Numbered from the stretch's first letter, positions 50,786-59,734 are shown. The stretch is 64,000 bases of DNA from Arthrobacter alkaliphilus (GCF_021483235.1 NZ_JAKEEC010000016.1:31516-95515), one strand, 5' to 3'. Notes: generated from the sequence alone by a model not told the origin. A program made the numbers and translations.

Positions 50786-52141
50786 GTGCGCCCTCTCCGT
50801 TCAATTGCCCTGACCATCGCCGCGGGCACCGCCGCATTGGCCCTCGCGGGCTGTTCCGGCACCTCGCAAGCCAGCACCGTGAGCAACCAAGTCATCCCTG
50901 AGCTCGCGGCAGACCAGCAAGTCAACATCACCTTCGAAAGCTACAACCTGGCCCAGGCCGGCGTCTGGACCGATACCGTCAAAGGCCTCGTAGCCGACTT
51001 TGAAAAGGCCCACCCGAACATCCATGTCACCGCACAGGCACCACAGGGCGGCGGCGCCGTCGGGTCCAACACGGTCAGCAGCGTCCAGACGCAGCTCCTG
51101 GCGGGACACGCGCCCGACGTCGCGCAGTTGACGTTCGATTCCCTGGACTTCGCCGCCACCCAGCTTGGCGCCCAGCCCATCAGCGACCTGGTTGGCCAGA
51201 AGGCCGTCGACGACGCACTCGGTGGAGCCCACCCCTTCCACCCCAACGCAAAGCACCTGGCCGACTGGAACGGCAAGACATACGGCATTCCCTACGTCTT
51301 CTCCACACCTGTCCTCTTCTACAACGCCACCAAGCTCGCCGACGCCGGCGTGACCAACCCGGACCTGTCCACCTGGGACAAGGTCGAGGCAGCAGCGAAA
51401 GCCGTCTCCGCGAAAACCGGAAAGCCGTCATTGGACATTTCGTGCGCAAGCATCGGCGGCAACTGGTGCATGCAGGGCGTCTTCAAGTCCAATGGCGCCC
51501 AGGTCCTCTCCGATGACCGCAAGACCATCGGATTCGGCTCGGACGCCGCAGTCGACACCGTCACCAAGCTCGCACAGATGACCAAGGACGGGGTACTGCG
51601 CAACGCAGACAGCAGCGCCCAGTCCGAAGGACTCATGAAGGGTGATACCGCCTTCATCCTCACCACCTCCGCTCTGCAAGGATCGTTCATGCAGGCCGCC
51701 GCAAAGGGCGGCTGGGCGCTCAAGGCCGCCGGCATGCCGTCATTCGGCAGCAAGCCCGCAGTCCCCACGAACTCCGGCTCGGCACTCTTCGTCCTTTCGC
51801 AAGACCCCGCGAAGCAGCGCGCGGGCTGGGAACTGATCAAGTTCATGACCAGCGACCACGCCTACGAACAGATCTCCACCAAGATCGGCTACCTGCCGCT
51901 GCGCACCTCGTTGACCCAGCCAGGCGGCTCCCTCTACGACTGGGCCCAGAAGAACCCGCTCCTTGCCCCGAACCTCGCCCAGCTTGACCGCCTCCAGCCC
52001 TGGGTTTCCTACCCGGGGAACAGCTACGTCCAGATCGACGACATCCTCGGCAAAGCCGTCGAGAACGTCGTCTACTACGGCAAAGACGCAAAGACCACCA
52101 TGGCCGACGCCCAAAAGCGCGCCCAGGAACTCATTCCCTAA
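50786..52141 (+). CDS. ABC importer extracellular solute-binding lipoprotein (family 1)
   Basis: This 451-aa protein starts at GTG 50786 with AAAGGAAAC upstream. The signal peptide (VRPLRSIALTIAAGTAALAL) ends in AGC (lipobox LAGC). The mature part has the family 1 (UgpB/MalE-like) fold: VNITFESYNLAQAGVWTDTV, LAGHAPDVAQLTFDSLDFAA, YGIPYVFSTPVLFYNATKLA, GWALKAAGMPSFGSKPAVPT. It is expected to catch the solute and deliver it to the two permeases further downstream. The two phosphoesterase-like genes that follow suggest a phosphorylated substrate such as a glycerophosphodiester or phosphosugar. Confidence 0.88.
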   Translation: MRPLRSIALTIAAGTAALALAGCSGTSQASTVSNQVIPELAADQQVNITFESYNLAQAGVWTDTVKGLVADFEKAHPNIHVTAQAPQGGGAVGSNTVSSVQTQLLAGHAPDVAQLTFDSLDFAATQLGAQPISDLVGQKAVDDALGGAHPFHPNAKHLADWNGKTYGIPYVFSTPVLFYNATKLADAGVTNPDLSTWDKVEAAAKAVSAKTGKPSLDISCASIGGNWCMQGVFKSNGAQVLSDDRKTIGFGSDAAVDTVTKLAQMTKDGVLRNADSSAQSEGLMKGDTAFILTTSALQGSFMQAAAKGGWALKAAGMPSFGSKPAVPTNSGSALFVLSQDPAKQRAGWELIKFMTSDHAYEQISTKIGYLPLRTSLTQPGGSLYDWAQKNPLLAPNLAQLDRLQPWVSYPGNSYVQIDDILGKAVENVVYYGKDAKTTMADAQKRAQELIP

Positions 52142-52169
52142 CCTTCCGCCCACCTTAAGGACACCAACC

Positions 52170-52964
52170 GTGACAACCACCGCCGAGGACGCAGTCTTCG
52201 GAACCCGCAACCGCCCCTACCCTGTGGAGGGCACCTACAACTTCCGGAGCACCGGGGGCTACGCCGCCGCCCAGGGCCAAGCCGCCGCGCGGACCGTCCG
52301 TGAAGGGAAGCTGTACCGCTCGGACGCGCTGCACGGGCTGACCGACGCCGGGCGCCTGCAGTTCTCCGAGCTCGGCATCCGTCTGGTGATCGACCTGCGG
52401 GACCGCACCGAGCTGGCGAAGTCGCCCAGCAATCTTGACGGACTTGCCGTCACCACGAAACACAACCCGATCTTCGAAGAGGGCAACGTCCCCGGCACCG
52501 CTGAGATCACCACCCTTTCGCACATCTACCGGCTCATGGTCCAGGACCACGCCCAACGGCTTGCCAACGCCATTCGCCTGATTGCCAATTCCGGAACGGA
52601 CCCGGTCCTGGTGCACTGCACCGCGGGCAAGGACCGCACCGGCCTCGTGATTGCGCTGGCCCTCCTGGCCGCGGGCGTGGACCGCGGCCAGGTGATCCTG
52701 GACTACATAGCGAGCGAGGAAAACCTCCGTGGCGAATGGAGCGAGGCCATGATGGCCGCCGCCGCCAGCCACCCGAACCTTGCAGGCATCGGCGAGGAAC
52801 TCCGGGAAATCATCTCGGCGAGCCCCGCAGCCGTCCTGGAGACCACGTTGGACCTCGTGGACGAAATGTACGGCAGCGCCACGGGGCTGCTCCAGGCACA
52901 CGGTTTCAGCGACGACGACCTCGCCCGGCTCAGGGACGTCCTGACCATCAGCTCCATCCGCTAA
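52170..52964 (+). CDS. Protein tyrosine phosphatase-like (CX5R) phosphatase
   Basis: This 264-aa protein carries the HCTAGKDRTG signature (about 148-157): Cys149 as nucleophile and Arg155 as phosphate binder, in a Tyr_phosphatase3-type family that includes LipA-like phosphoinositide and inositol-phosphate phosphatases. The N-terminal YNFRSTGGY motif and the Asp-containing IDLRDRTEL are also family blocks. GTG 52170 follows AAGGAC. There is no signal peptide, so it works in the cytosol. Its location between binding-protein and metallophosphoesterase genes suggests dephosphorylation of the imported ester or its product, instead of protein signalling. Confidence 0.82.
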   Translation: MTTTAEDAVFGTRNRPYPVEGTYNFRSTGGYAAAQGQAAARTVREGKLYRSDALHGLTDAGRLQFSELGIRLVIDLRDRTELAKSPSNLDGLAVTTKHNPIFEEGNVPGTAEITTLSHIYRLMVQDHAQRLANAIRLIANSGTDPVLVHCTAGKDRTGLVIALALLAAGVDRGQVILDYIASEENLRGEWSEAMMAAAASHPNLAGIGEELREIISASPAAVLETTLDLVDEMYGSATGLLQAHGFSDDDLARLRDVLTISSIR

Positions 52965-52993
52965 GAACCACTCACTTACAAGGAGAGAAGACC

Positions 52994-53956
52994 ATGAATA
53001 CAGAACTCCAGCACCCGGCCCCCGAGCACTTCATCCTGCACATCAGCGACACCCACTTCGTTGCCGACAACGAACTGCTCCACGGCAGCGTCGACAGCGA
53101 CGAGAACCTCCGCCAGCTCTTCCGCGACTTCGTCAAGGCCCAGGTCAAGCCCGAAGCCATCGTCTTCACCGGCGACCTCGCCGACACCGGCCGCCCGGAC
53201 GCCTACGTCCGCCTCCGCAATATGGTGGAGCCGGTCGCCGAGGAGCTCGGCGCCAAGATCATCTGGGTCATGGGCAACCATGACGCCCGCACCGCCTTCC
53301 GTTCGGGCCTCCTCGACTCCGACGCCGGCGAGGAATCGGTGGACATGGTCCACGACGTCAACGGCTTGCGCATCATCGCCTTGGACTCGACCGTTCCGGG
53401 CAAGCACCACGGCGAGATCTCGGACGAGCAGCTGGCTTGGTTGTCCGACGTGCTCGCCACGCCGGCACCGCACGGCACCCTCATCGCCCTGCACCACCCG
53501 CCGGTCCCCAGCCCGTTGGAGATGATGGCCATGTTCGAACTCCGTGAACAGAGCCGCTTCGAGAAAGTCATCGAAGGCACTGACGTCCGCGGCATCCTGG
53601 CCGGCCACCTGCACTACTCCACCTTCAGTACCTTCGGCGGCGCTCCCGTGACGGTCGCATCGGCCACGTGCTACACGCAGGACCTGAACGTGGCGCCGAG
53701 GTCGATGCGCGGACAGAACGGGGCGCAGGCCTTCAACCTGATCCACCTCTACCAGGACAAGATGCTCAGCACCGTTGTGCCGATTGGCGAGTTCTCCACG
53801 GTTTACTCCGTCACGGCTGAGCAGATGGCCGCGTTCGAGAAGATGACCCTCGAAGAGGCCACCGCCGCGATGACCGCGCCCGGTGAGACGTCCGACGTCG
53901 AGCCCTCCATCGCTGCCGAAACCGGCGACGGCGAGCTCGCCGGCAGCATTCGCTAA
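52994..53956 (+). CDS. Metallophosphoesterase (CpdA/GpdQ-type)
   Basis: This 320-aa calcineurin-like enzyme has all metal-binding motifs: ISDTHF (Asp19, His21), FTGDLAD (about 60), MGNHD (about 93-96), ALHHPPV (about 166) and AGHLHYS (about 203). This set and the length match the class III phosphodiesterases that include cAMP phosphodiesterase CpdA and glycerophosphodiesterase GpdQ. It is cytosolic. The Ala/Glu/Thr-rich C-terminal extension (MTLEEATAAMTAPGETSDVE) may be flexible. AGGAGAGAAG precedes the ATG. It probably splits the imported phosphodiester, the PTP-like enzyme taking off the remaining phosphate. Confidence 0.88.
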   Translation: MNTELQHPAPEHFILHISDTHFVADNELLHGSVDSDENLRQLFRDFVKAQVKPEAIVFTGDLADTGRPDAYVRLRNMVEPVAEELGAKIIWVMGNHDARTAFRSGLLDSDAGEESVDMVHDVNGLRIIALDSTVPGKHHGEISDEQLAWLSDVLATPAPHGTLIALHHPPVPSPLEMMAMFELREQSRFEKVIEGTDVRGILAGHLHYSTFSTFGGAPVTVASATCYTQDLNVAPRSMRGQNGAQAFNLIHLYQDKMLSTVVPIGEFSTVYSVTAEQMAAFEKMTLEEATAAMTAPGETSDVEPSIAAETGDGELAGSIR

Positions 53957-53987
53957 CCAGCCACAGCACTGGAAGGAAGCCCCAAGA

Positions 53988-54944
53988 ATGTTCATCGAGA
54001 CCGCCGGGCCTGCAGCGGGCATCGCCCCTGCCGGCCCGGCGGGGCTGCCGGCAACCCGGCGTCCCACGCGCCGCGCCCTGAGCCCCTACCTCTACATCCT
54101 CCCCGCCGTTGTCCTGTTGCTCGTCTGGACGTACTGGCCGCTGGGACAGACCGTCAACCTGTCCTTCAACGACTGGAACCTCATCCCCACCAAGCCCAAG
54201 CAGTACGTTGACGTGCAGAAATACGCCAAGGTCCTGAGCCTGCCCGAACTGCACCAAGCGCTCATCAACACCGGCTTGTACATCTTGGCGTTCCTGGGGA
54301 TTTCCGTTGCCTTGCCGCTGGTTTTCGCGCTGCTATCGCGCAAAGTCCAGGGCAAGGCACGCACCGCCTACCAGGCCCTGATCTTCGTGCCCTTCCTCAT
54401 CACACCCGTGGCCAGCAGTGCCATTTGGCGCTGGCTGTTCGCGCCGGAAGGCGGAACCATTCCCGCGATCGCCGCCGCCCTCGGCGCTCCGATGGGCAAT
54501 ATATTCCGCGATCCCGGCAGTTCGATGATGGCGGTCATCGTGATCGTCGGTTGGCAAATGCTCGGCTTCGGCGTGCTGGTGGTTTCGGCCGGACTGGCGG
54601 GCATCAGCCCGGACTACGCCGCCGCCGCGTCGATCGACGGCGCGAGCGGCCGGCAAATCACGTGGCGGATCATCATCCCGCTGCTTTCGCCGAGCCTCGT
54701 GTTCCTCTCGCTCATGACCATCCTGCTGTCCGCGCAGTGGACGTATCCCATCATCGACCTCGTGACGCAGGGCGGTCCCGGCAACTCGTCCACCAACATC
54801 TACTACCTGCTGTACCAGTTCGGCTTCAGGAACTTTGACGCCGGGCTTTCCTCCGCGGCGGGCACGCTCTTTTTCCTCGGATTCGGGCTGATCGCCTTGG
54901 TCTTCGTGGAACTCTCCGAACGACTCAGCTTCTACGACAACTAG
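53988..54944 (+). CDS. ABC importer permease 1 (UgpA/MalF-like)
   Basis: This 318-aa protein has six transmembrane helices after an N-terminal Ala/Pro-rich cytosolic tail: YLYILPAVVLLLVWTYWPLG first, then a helix near ALINTGLYILAFLGISVALP and more. The EAA coupling loop reads AAASIDGASGRQITWRIIIP. With the next gene it forms the membrane channel. GGAAGGAAG lies upstream of ATG 53988. Gene order (ATPase, binding protein, phosphatase, phosphodiesterase, permease 1, permease 2) is unusual in that enzymes are interposed. Confidence 0.9.
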   Translation: MFIETAGPAAGIAPAGPAGLPATRRPTRRALSPYLYILPAVVLLLVWTYWPLGQTVNLSFNDWNLIPTKPKQYVDVQKYAKVLSLPELHQALINTGLYILAFLGISVALPLVFALLSRKVQGKARTAYQALIFVPFLITPVASSAIWRWLFAPEGGTIPAIAAALGAPMGNIFRDPGSSMMAVIVIVGWQMLGFGVLVVSAGLAGISPDYAAAASIDGASGRQITWRIIIPLLSPSLVFLSLMTILLSAQWTYPIIDLVTQGGPGNSSTNIYYLLYQFGFRNFDAGLSSAAGTLFFLGFGLIALVFVELSERLSFYDN

Positions 54945-54955
54945 GAAGAACCACC

Positions 54956-55882
54956 ATGGCCTTCATCACCATCGCCCCGCCTGCCCAGCCTGGTTCCTTG
55001 GACGGCGCGCTTGCGGGACCGGCCGGCGTTTCGGAGCCGACGACGGCGCCTGCCGCCGGGCGCCGGCACCTGCGGTTTGCGGCGTTGCGACTTGCACCCA
55101 GCCACGCCTTGCTGATCGCCCTTGCCCTCGTCTCGATCTTCCCTATCTACTGGATGTTCGTCACGGCCTTCCGGCCATCGTCGGACGCCTTGTCCACCAA
55201 TCCGTTCCCGGGACCGCTGAGCCTGGAGAATTTCCAGTACGTACTGAAAACCATCCCCATCGCCGGAATGCTGGCGAACACCTTCGGCATGGCACTGACA
55301 TTGGCACTGTCGCAATTGCTGGTGGCCATCCTGGCTTCGTACGGTTTCGCGCGGTGGGACTTCCTCGGAAAGAAAGCCCTCTACCTGCTGTTTGTCGGGT
55401 CGTGGCTCGTGCCATTCCAGGTCACGATGATCCCCAACTACCTGCTCGTGTCACAGTTGGGCTTGTTGAACACCGTCACCGGCGTGGTCCTTCCCCAGCT
55501 GTGCTCCGCCTTCGCGGTGATGATGCTGCGGCAGCATCTCGAGGCCTTCCCCAAGGACCTCCTGGATGCGAGCCAGATGGACGGGCGGTCGTCATGGCGG
55601 ACATTGTGGGAAGTGGTGGTTCCGAACCTGCGGCCAGCCTTGGCGGCCCTGGGCATCATGCTGTTCATCAGCGCGTGGAATGAATACTTGTGGCCTTCCC
55701 TGATCATGCAGAAGTCCGATGCCCTCATCCAGGTCGGCATCCGCGGCTTCCTGGGAGCCGAAGGCAACAACTGGGGCGCGATCATGGCCGCGTCCTCGCT
55801 CGCATGCCTGCCGATCTTCCTCATCTACATCTTCCTGCAGCGATACGTCGTCGACGCGTTCGTACGGTCCGGACTGAAATAG
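54956..55882 (+). CDS. ABC importer permease 2 (UgpE/MalG-like)
   Basis: This 308-aa permease has six transmembrane helices: LLIALALVSIFPIYWMFVTA first, then others such as LYLLFVGSWLVPFQVTMIPN. The EAA motif is DASQMDGRSSWRTLWEVVVP. It contains the MalG-type late segment IQVGIRGFLGAEGNNWGAIM. It follows permease 1 at 11 nt and precedes the second metallophosphoesterase at 73 nt. Both permeases are intact. Confidence 0.9.
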   Translation: MAFITIAPPAQPGSLDGALAGPAGVSEPTTAPAAGRRHLRFAALRLAPSHALLIALALVSIFPIYWMFVTAFRPSSDALSTNPFPGPLSLENFQYVLKTIPIAGMLANTFGMALTLALSQLLVAILASYGFARWDFLGKKALYLLFVGSWLVPFQVTMIPNYLLVSQLGLLNTVTGVVLPQLCSAFAVMMLRQHLEAFPKDLLDASQMDGRSSWRTLWEVVVPNLRPALAALGIMLFISAWNEYLWPSLIMQKSDALIQVGIRGFLGAEGNNWGAIMAASSLACLPIFLIYIFLQRYVVDAFVRSGLK

Positions 55883-55955
55883 CTCCCTTTTCCTGACGAC
55901 ATACCGCGCTATCCGGCCTGAATTACTACTACCCCTCTAAAAAGAAGGAACAATC

Positions 55956-56794
55956 ATGAGACTTGTCCAGATCTCCGACACGCACGTCTCGCACCGAGGC
56001 GGTGCCACCAACGAGAACTTCCAGAAGATCGCCCGCTTCATCAACGAACAGCTCAAGCCCGACGCCGTGGTCCACAGCGGCGACATCATGATCCTGGACC
56101 CGGACAACGTCGCGGACCGCTCAGCCGCCAAGGAACTACTCGGCCTCATCGACGCTCCGCTCTTCGTTATCCCCGGTACCACGACGTCGGCGAACCCGGA
56201 GACCACCCCTTCGCCGGGATCAACTCCACCAGCGACCGGGTCCAGGCGCACGTCGATGCTTTCGGCCCCGACCACTGGGTCGAGTTCGTCGGCGACTACG
56301 CAGTCGTGGGCCTTAACAGCGAGGTTATCGGCGCGGGGATCCCTGAGGAAGGGACGCAGTGGGATTGGCTGGACACAGTTCCCGATCAGATCGGCGACCG
56401 CCCCACGCTGGTGTTCTCCCACAAACCGTTCTGGCAACCCACCATTGATGAGCCCGCACACACGCTGAACATCCCGCCCGTCTACCTCGAGAGGCTACTC
56501 GAAGTATTCAACAAGATTCCGGTGAAATCCTTTGGCAGCGGCCACGTACACACATACGCGCGGAGCACCCACGGCGATGCCCTGATCATCCACGCCCCTT
56601 CCACCGCCTTCACCGCCAGGGGCGCCATCGACCTGCCCGCGCTCGAGCAGCTCGGTGTGGTCGAGTACGTCTGCGAAGACGGCAGCGTCGATGCCTACTT
56701 CCGATCAATCCCCCACCTCGTCGAGGGTGAACCACGGAACATCCCCGAGTTCACTGCCCACCTCGCCGACCTGGGCATCACGCTCGACGCCTAA
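55956..56794 (+). pseudogene. Second metallophosphoesterase, frameshifted inside its GNHD motif
   Basis: ATG 55956 (AAGAAGGAACA upstream) opens a calcineurin-like enzyme: LVQISDTHVS (Asp, His), VVHSGDIM (GDxx) and LFVIPG. At about 56178 the sequence reads GGTACCAC where GGTAACCAC would give PGNHDVGEPGDHPFAGINS. The missing A shifts the frame; the rest continues in the other frame through GDYAVVGLNSE, FSHKPFW and GSGHVHTYAR to 56794. Reconstructed length is about 279 residues. The break removes the metal-binding Asn/His, so the product is inactive unless the deletion is a sequencing error. It ends the importer operon. Confidence 0.85.
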
Positions 56795-56830
56795 GCAAAC
56801 GGGCCAGTGGCGGGCGCGCGGCCGCCGTCG

Positions 56831-56925
56831 TCACGCCACGCAGTCTTTTGGCCTGCTCAACCCCAAGCTTCCGCGGATTTCAAGGGGTGTCCCGCGCTGG
56901 GGCCCCAAAAGTCTGCTCGGCGTGA
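56831..56925. repeat. Dispersed inverted-repeat element, copy 2
   Basis: A 21-nt left arm beginning TCACGCCACGCAG (56831-56851) and a right arm beginning CCAAAAGTCTGCTCGG (56905-56925) are inverted repeats (18 of 21 matched) 53 nt apart; GTGACACGGC overlaps the right end. The arms match copy 1 (41981-42076), with the same spacing. It lies between two convergent genes. Confidence 0.75.
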
Positions 56926-56953
56926 CACGGCCCGGGCAAGCCCCGCCGAAATA

Positions 56954-58327
56954 CTAGGAAAACTCCTTCAGCGCCTCCGCGAGGAGGCTCCCCGGCGTTC
57001 CAAGCCGCACATGGGCACCGTTCGAAGCGACCAGCTCGGCGGCAATCACGACGTCGGTGACGTCGCTCGCCGTCGCGCTGAAGGCAAACTGCCGAGGGAT
57101 GGAACCGGCGGTCCGAACCGAGTCCGGTGCCACCGCCATCAGGTCGCACACCGCGCCTACCTCAAGTGCCGACGCGATGGGCGTGGCCATGGAAGCAGTC
57201 GCGCCGATGGTGGCTGCGTGGAACAGTTCCTGCGGCGAGAACCGGCCCCGTTGACCGGAAGCGAGGCGCTCTCCATGCTCCAAGGTGCGCATTTCAACCC
57301 AAGGGTCAATGACGGCATGTTGGTCCGTGCCCAGTGCGATGGTCGAGCCGGCGTCGGACAATGCCCGGGCCGGGCCGATTCCGTCGGCCAGATCGGCTTC
57401 GGTGGTCGGACACATGACCACGGTAGCGCCCGCGTCGCCGAGCAGCCGGATATCTTCCGGCGTCAAATGGGTCGCGTGCACGGCTGAGAGCCGCCGGGAA
57501 AGGAGACCATGGCGGGCCAGCAGTCCGGCCGGGGTGACTCCGTAGGCTTCGATGCAAGCTTGGTTCTCGGCGGGCTGCTCGCTCAAATGGATGTGGAGGG
57601 GGATATCGGCCGGCAGTTTCGCGGCCACGGTCTTGAGCGCCTCTTCGGGCACGCCCCGGACGGAATGCAAGGCAGCCCCAACACCGACCAATTCCGGTGG
57701 AAAGCTCCGCGCTACCCCGGCCCGCAATGAGCCGAGCCGGTCCAGCCAGGCGTCGGCATCGGCGTCCCCGAACCGTGCCTGTTCCGGGCTAAGCGGCGTC
57801 CCGATGCCTCCGGCGAGGTAGAGGGTGTCCAGCAACGTGAGGCGGATCCCGGAGGCCACGGCCGCCCGGGCCAAGGCAAGTTCCATCGCGTGCGGCTCCG
57901 CGTAAGGAATCCCGCCCGGCTGGTGGTGGACGTAATGGAACTCGGCCACGCTACTGAAACCGGACACCACCATCTCGGTGAAGACCGCGGTGGCGAGCTT
58001 CTCGTACTTCTCCGGGGTCAGCTCGGCGGCGCTCCTGTACATCTGTTCCCGCCACACCCAAAAGTCACCGCGGCCGTCGTGTGTCCGGCCGCGCAGGATC
58101 CGGTGAAAAGCGTGCGAATGGGCGTTGGCCGCGGCCGGGAAAACGACGCCGTTCAATATCTGGTCACCGGCTTCGGGCCGGACTCCCGTGGCGATTCCGG
58201 AGATCCGGCCCTCATGCACTTCCAGCCGCACGCCGGCAGCAATCTCAGGGCGGCGTGCCCCGCCGCTGCCCGCGACGTCACCGCCGTCGGCCTCAATCAG
58301 CGCCGCCTCACACCAGAACCCGCTCAC
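56954..58327 (-). CDS. hutF: Formimidoylglutamate deiminase
   Basis: This 457-aa amidohydrolase-superfamily enzyme converts N-formimidoyl-L-glutamate to N-formyl-L-glutamate and ammonia in the histidine pathway. Metal motifs: NAHSHAFHR (70-75), IHLSEQ, AVHATHLTP and ALGTDQHAVIDPWVEM with the catalytic Asp. Length and the conserved EMRTLEHGERL match HutF. It starts at GTG 58327 (GGAGGGA upstream) overlapping the M20 gene's TGA (GTGA). The next gene should make glutamate and formate from the product; no HutG-type gene is present, which focuses attention on its M20 partner. Confidence 0.9.
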   Translation of the reverse strand: MSGFWCEAALIEADGGDVAGSGGARRPEIAAGVRLEVHEGRISGIATGVRPEAGDQILNGVVFPAAANAHSHAFHRILRGRTHDGRGDFWVWREQMYRSAAELTPEKYEKLATAVFTEMVVSGFSSVAEFHYVHHQPGGIPYAEPHAMELALARAAVASGIRLTLLDTLYLAGGIGTPLSPEQARFGDADADAWLDRLGSLRAGVARSFPPELVGVGAALHSVRGVPEEALKTVAAKLPADIPLHIHLSEQPAENQACIEAYGVTPAGLLARHGLLSRRLSAVHATHLTPEDIRLLGDAGATVVMCPTTEADLADGIGPARALSDAGSTIALGTDQHAVIDPWVEMRTLEHGERLASGQRGRFSPQELFHAATIGATASMATPIASALEVGAVCDLMAVAPDSVRTAGSIPRQFAFSATASDVTDVVIAAELVASNGAHVRLGTPGSLLAEALKEFS

Positions 58328-59523
58328 AGGAGTCCCTCCAAAACGTCGGCGAGGGCGACTGCGCCGGCTGAGGCGTCCTCGTCGGCCACGTATTCTTCCG
58401 GGGAGTGCGAGATTCCGCTGGGGTTGCGGACGAAAAGCATCGCCGAGGGGACATGTCCAGCGAGGACGCCGGCGTCGTGCCCTGCGCCGGTTGCCAGCAC
58501 GGGCGCGCCCGGCAGGAGCTCGCCAATGCGCCGGCTGAGGGCGGGATTGAAGTGCACGGTGTCGCTGTAGGACTCCTCGGTGAGGCTAACGCTGCATCCC
58601 TCGCCAGCCGCGATTTCCCGGGCCGCGCCGTAGATCGCTTCGATCAGTTGCGCCGTCACGGCGTCGTCGGGATGCCGGGCGTCGAGCCACAGATCCACCC
58701 GCGAGGCGATCACATTGGTCCCGCCGGGGACCGGCGTCAAGCGCCCCACCGTTGCCCGCGCGTCTTGCTGCTTCGCCGCTGTGTCACGCACGGCGACGAC
58801 GATCTGCGCGGCCGCGACCATGGGATCGGCACGGTCGGCCATGAGCGTGGTCCCGGCGTGGTTGCCTTGGCCGCTGACGCTCAGCTTCCAGCGGCCGTGG
58901 CCGAGAATGGAACTGCCGACGGCGATAGCCGGGCCATGATCTCCCAGTCCCCTCCCTTGCTCGACATGGAGTTCCACGAAGTCGCCGATCCGCGCCAAGG
59001 CGGCGGTGTCACGGCCGACATGCCTGGGATCGAGGCCGTTGGCCTGGGCGACATCGGCGAAGGTGTTGCCCTCGGCGTCGCGCAGGTTCCTGGCTTTGTC
59101 GACGTCGATGGCCCCGGTGAGGAGCCGCGAACCCAAGCAGGCCACGCCAAAGCGGGAACCTTCTTCTTCCGGGAAGACCGTCACAGCCAGGGAACGGCGC
59201 GGCTCAACCCCGCGGGATTTGAGGAGGTCGACGGCGGCCAGCGCCGATGCGACGCCGAGCGGCCCATCGAAGGCCCCGCCACCGGGAACGGAATCGAGGT
59301 GGCTGCCTGTGACAAGGGCGCCGTCCTGCGGCTTTCCCCACCAGGCCCAGGTAATGCCGTTGCGGTCGGTCTCGACGTCGAGCCCGCGCTGTTCGGCTTG
59401 TTCGATGAACCACTGCCTGAGTTCGAGTTCCGGCGTCGTATAGACGGCCCTGGAGTATCCCCCGCGCACCGCATCGCGGCCCACGTCCTTGATGGAGTCA
59501 AGGAGCTGATTGACGGTTTCCAC
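58324..59523 (-). CDS. AllC-family M20 amidohydrolase (probable N-formylglutamate hydrolase by context)
   Basis: This 399-aa binuclear metallohydrolase belongs to the allantoate amidohydrolase/N-carbamoyl-L-amino acid hydrolase group. Metal-binding and catalytic residues: TGSHLDSVPGGGAFDGPLGV (His75, Asp77, Asp86), FPEEEGSRF (Glu119-121), ELHVEQGR (His) and SGISHSPEE. The substrate-binding GAGHDAG is present. GTG 59523 has GGAGG 5 nt away. It is usually annotated as AllC, but it is operonic with hutF, divergent from the hut regulator, and 58 kb from allE, so it most plausibly hydrolyses N-formylglutamate (the HutG step). Allantoate as substrate remains possible. Confidence 0.85.
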   Translation of the reverse strand: METVNQLLDSIKDVGRDAVRGGYSRAVYTTPELELRQWFIEQAEQRGLDVETDRNGITWAWWGKPQDGALVTGSHLDSVPGGGAFDGPLGVASALAAVDLLKSRGVEPRRSLAVTVFPEEEGSRFGVACLGSRLLTGAIDVDKARNLRDAEGNTFADVAQANGLDPRHVGRDTAALARIGDFVELHVEQGRGLGDHGPAIAVGSSILGHGRWKLSVSGQGNHAGTTLMADRADPMVAAAQIVVAVRDTAAKQQDARATVGRLTPVPGGTNVIASRVDLWLDARHPDDAVTAQLIEAIYGAAREIAAGEGCSVSLTEESYSDTVHFNPALSRRIGELLPGAPVLATGAGHDAGVLAGHVPSAMLFVRNPSGISHSPEEYVADEDASAGAVALADVLEGLL

Positions 59524-59546
59524 GTGTTCCTCCGATTGATAAAGAC

Positions 59547-59562
59547 TGCCACCAAGTAAAAA
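59547..59562 (-). promoter_or_regulatory. Putative IclR-type operator, allC-like/hutF side
   Basis: The 16-nt element TGCCACCAAGTAAAAA lies 24 nt upstream of the M20 start. Its near-identical inverted copy (one mismatch) lies at 59715-59730 next to the divergent IclR gene. Confidence 0.7.
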
Positions 59563-59714
59563 CCAGATGCCACCCCTTGACAAGGGTTTGAGCGAAGAGT
59601 GGCCACAATTAACAGGCCTGAAACACGGTCGATACACCGCGACGTCACAGTTTGTCTGAAATCCCGGAATATCCGTGAATTTCGAAAAATCTATTGCCAT
59701 CGGATGAAAGTTAA

Positions 59715-59730
59715 TTTTTACTTAGTGGCA
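59715..59730 (+). promoter_or_regulatory. Putative IclR-type operator, regulator side
   Basis: TTTTTACTTAGTGGCA is the inverted copy of the element at 59547-59562, in the same orientation relative to the gene it precedes. It ends only 4 nt before ATG 59735, so it would block translation or the true IclR start is the GTG at 59771. Confidence 0.7.
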
Positions 59731-59734
59731 AGAC

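Noticed and set aside
58324..59523. Allantoin pathway cluster at the right end
   Set aside because: The neighbours are hutF, a probable hutU and a hut-type transporter; allE is at the far left end of the window, so an allantoin assignment is weaker than histidine.
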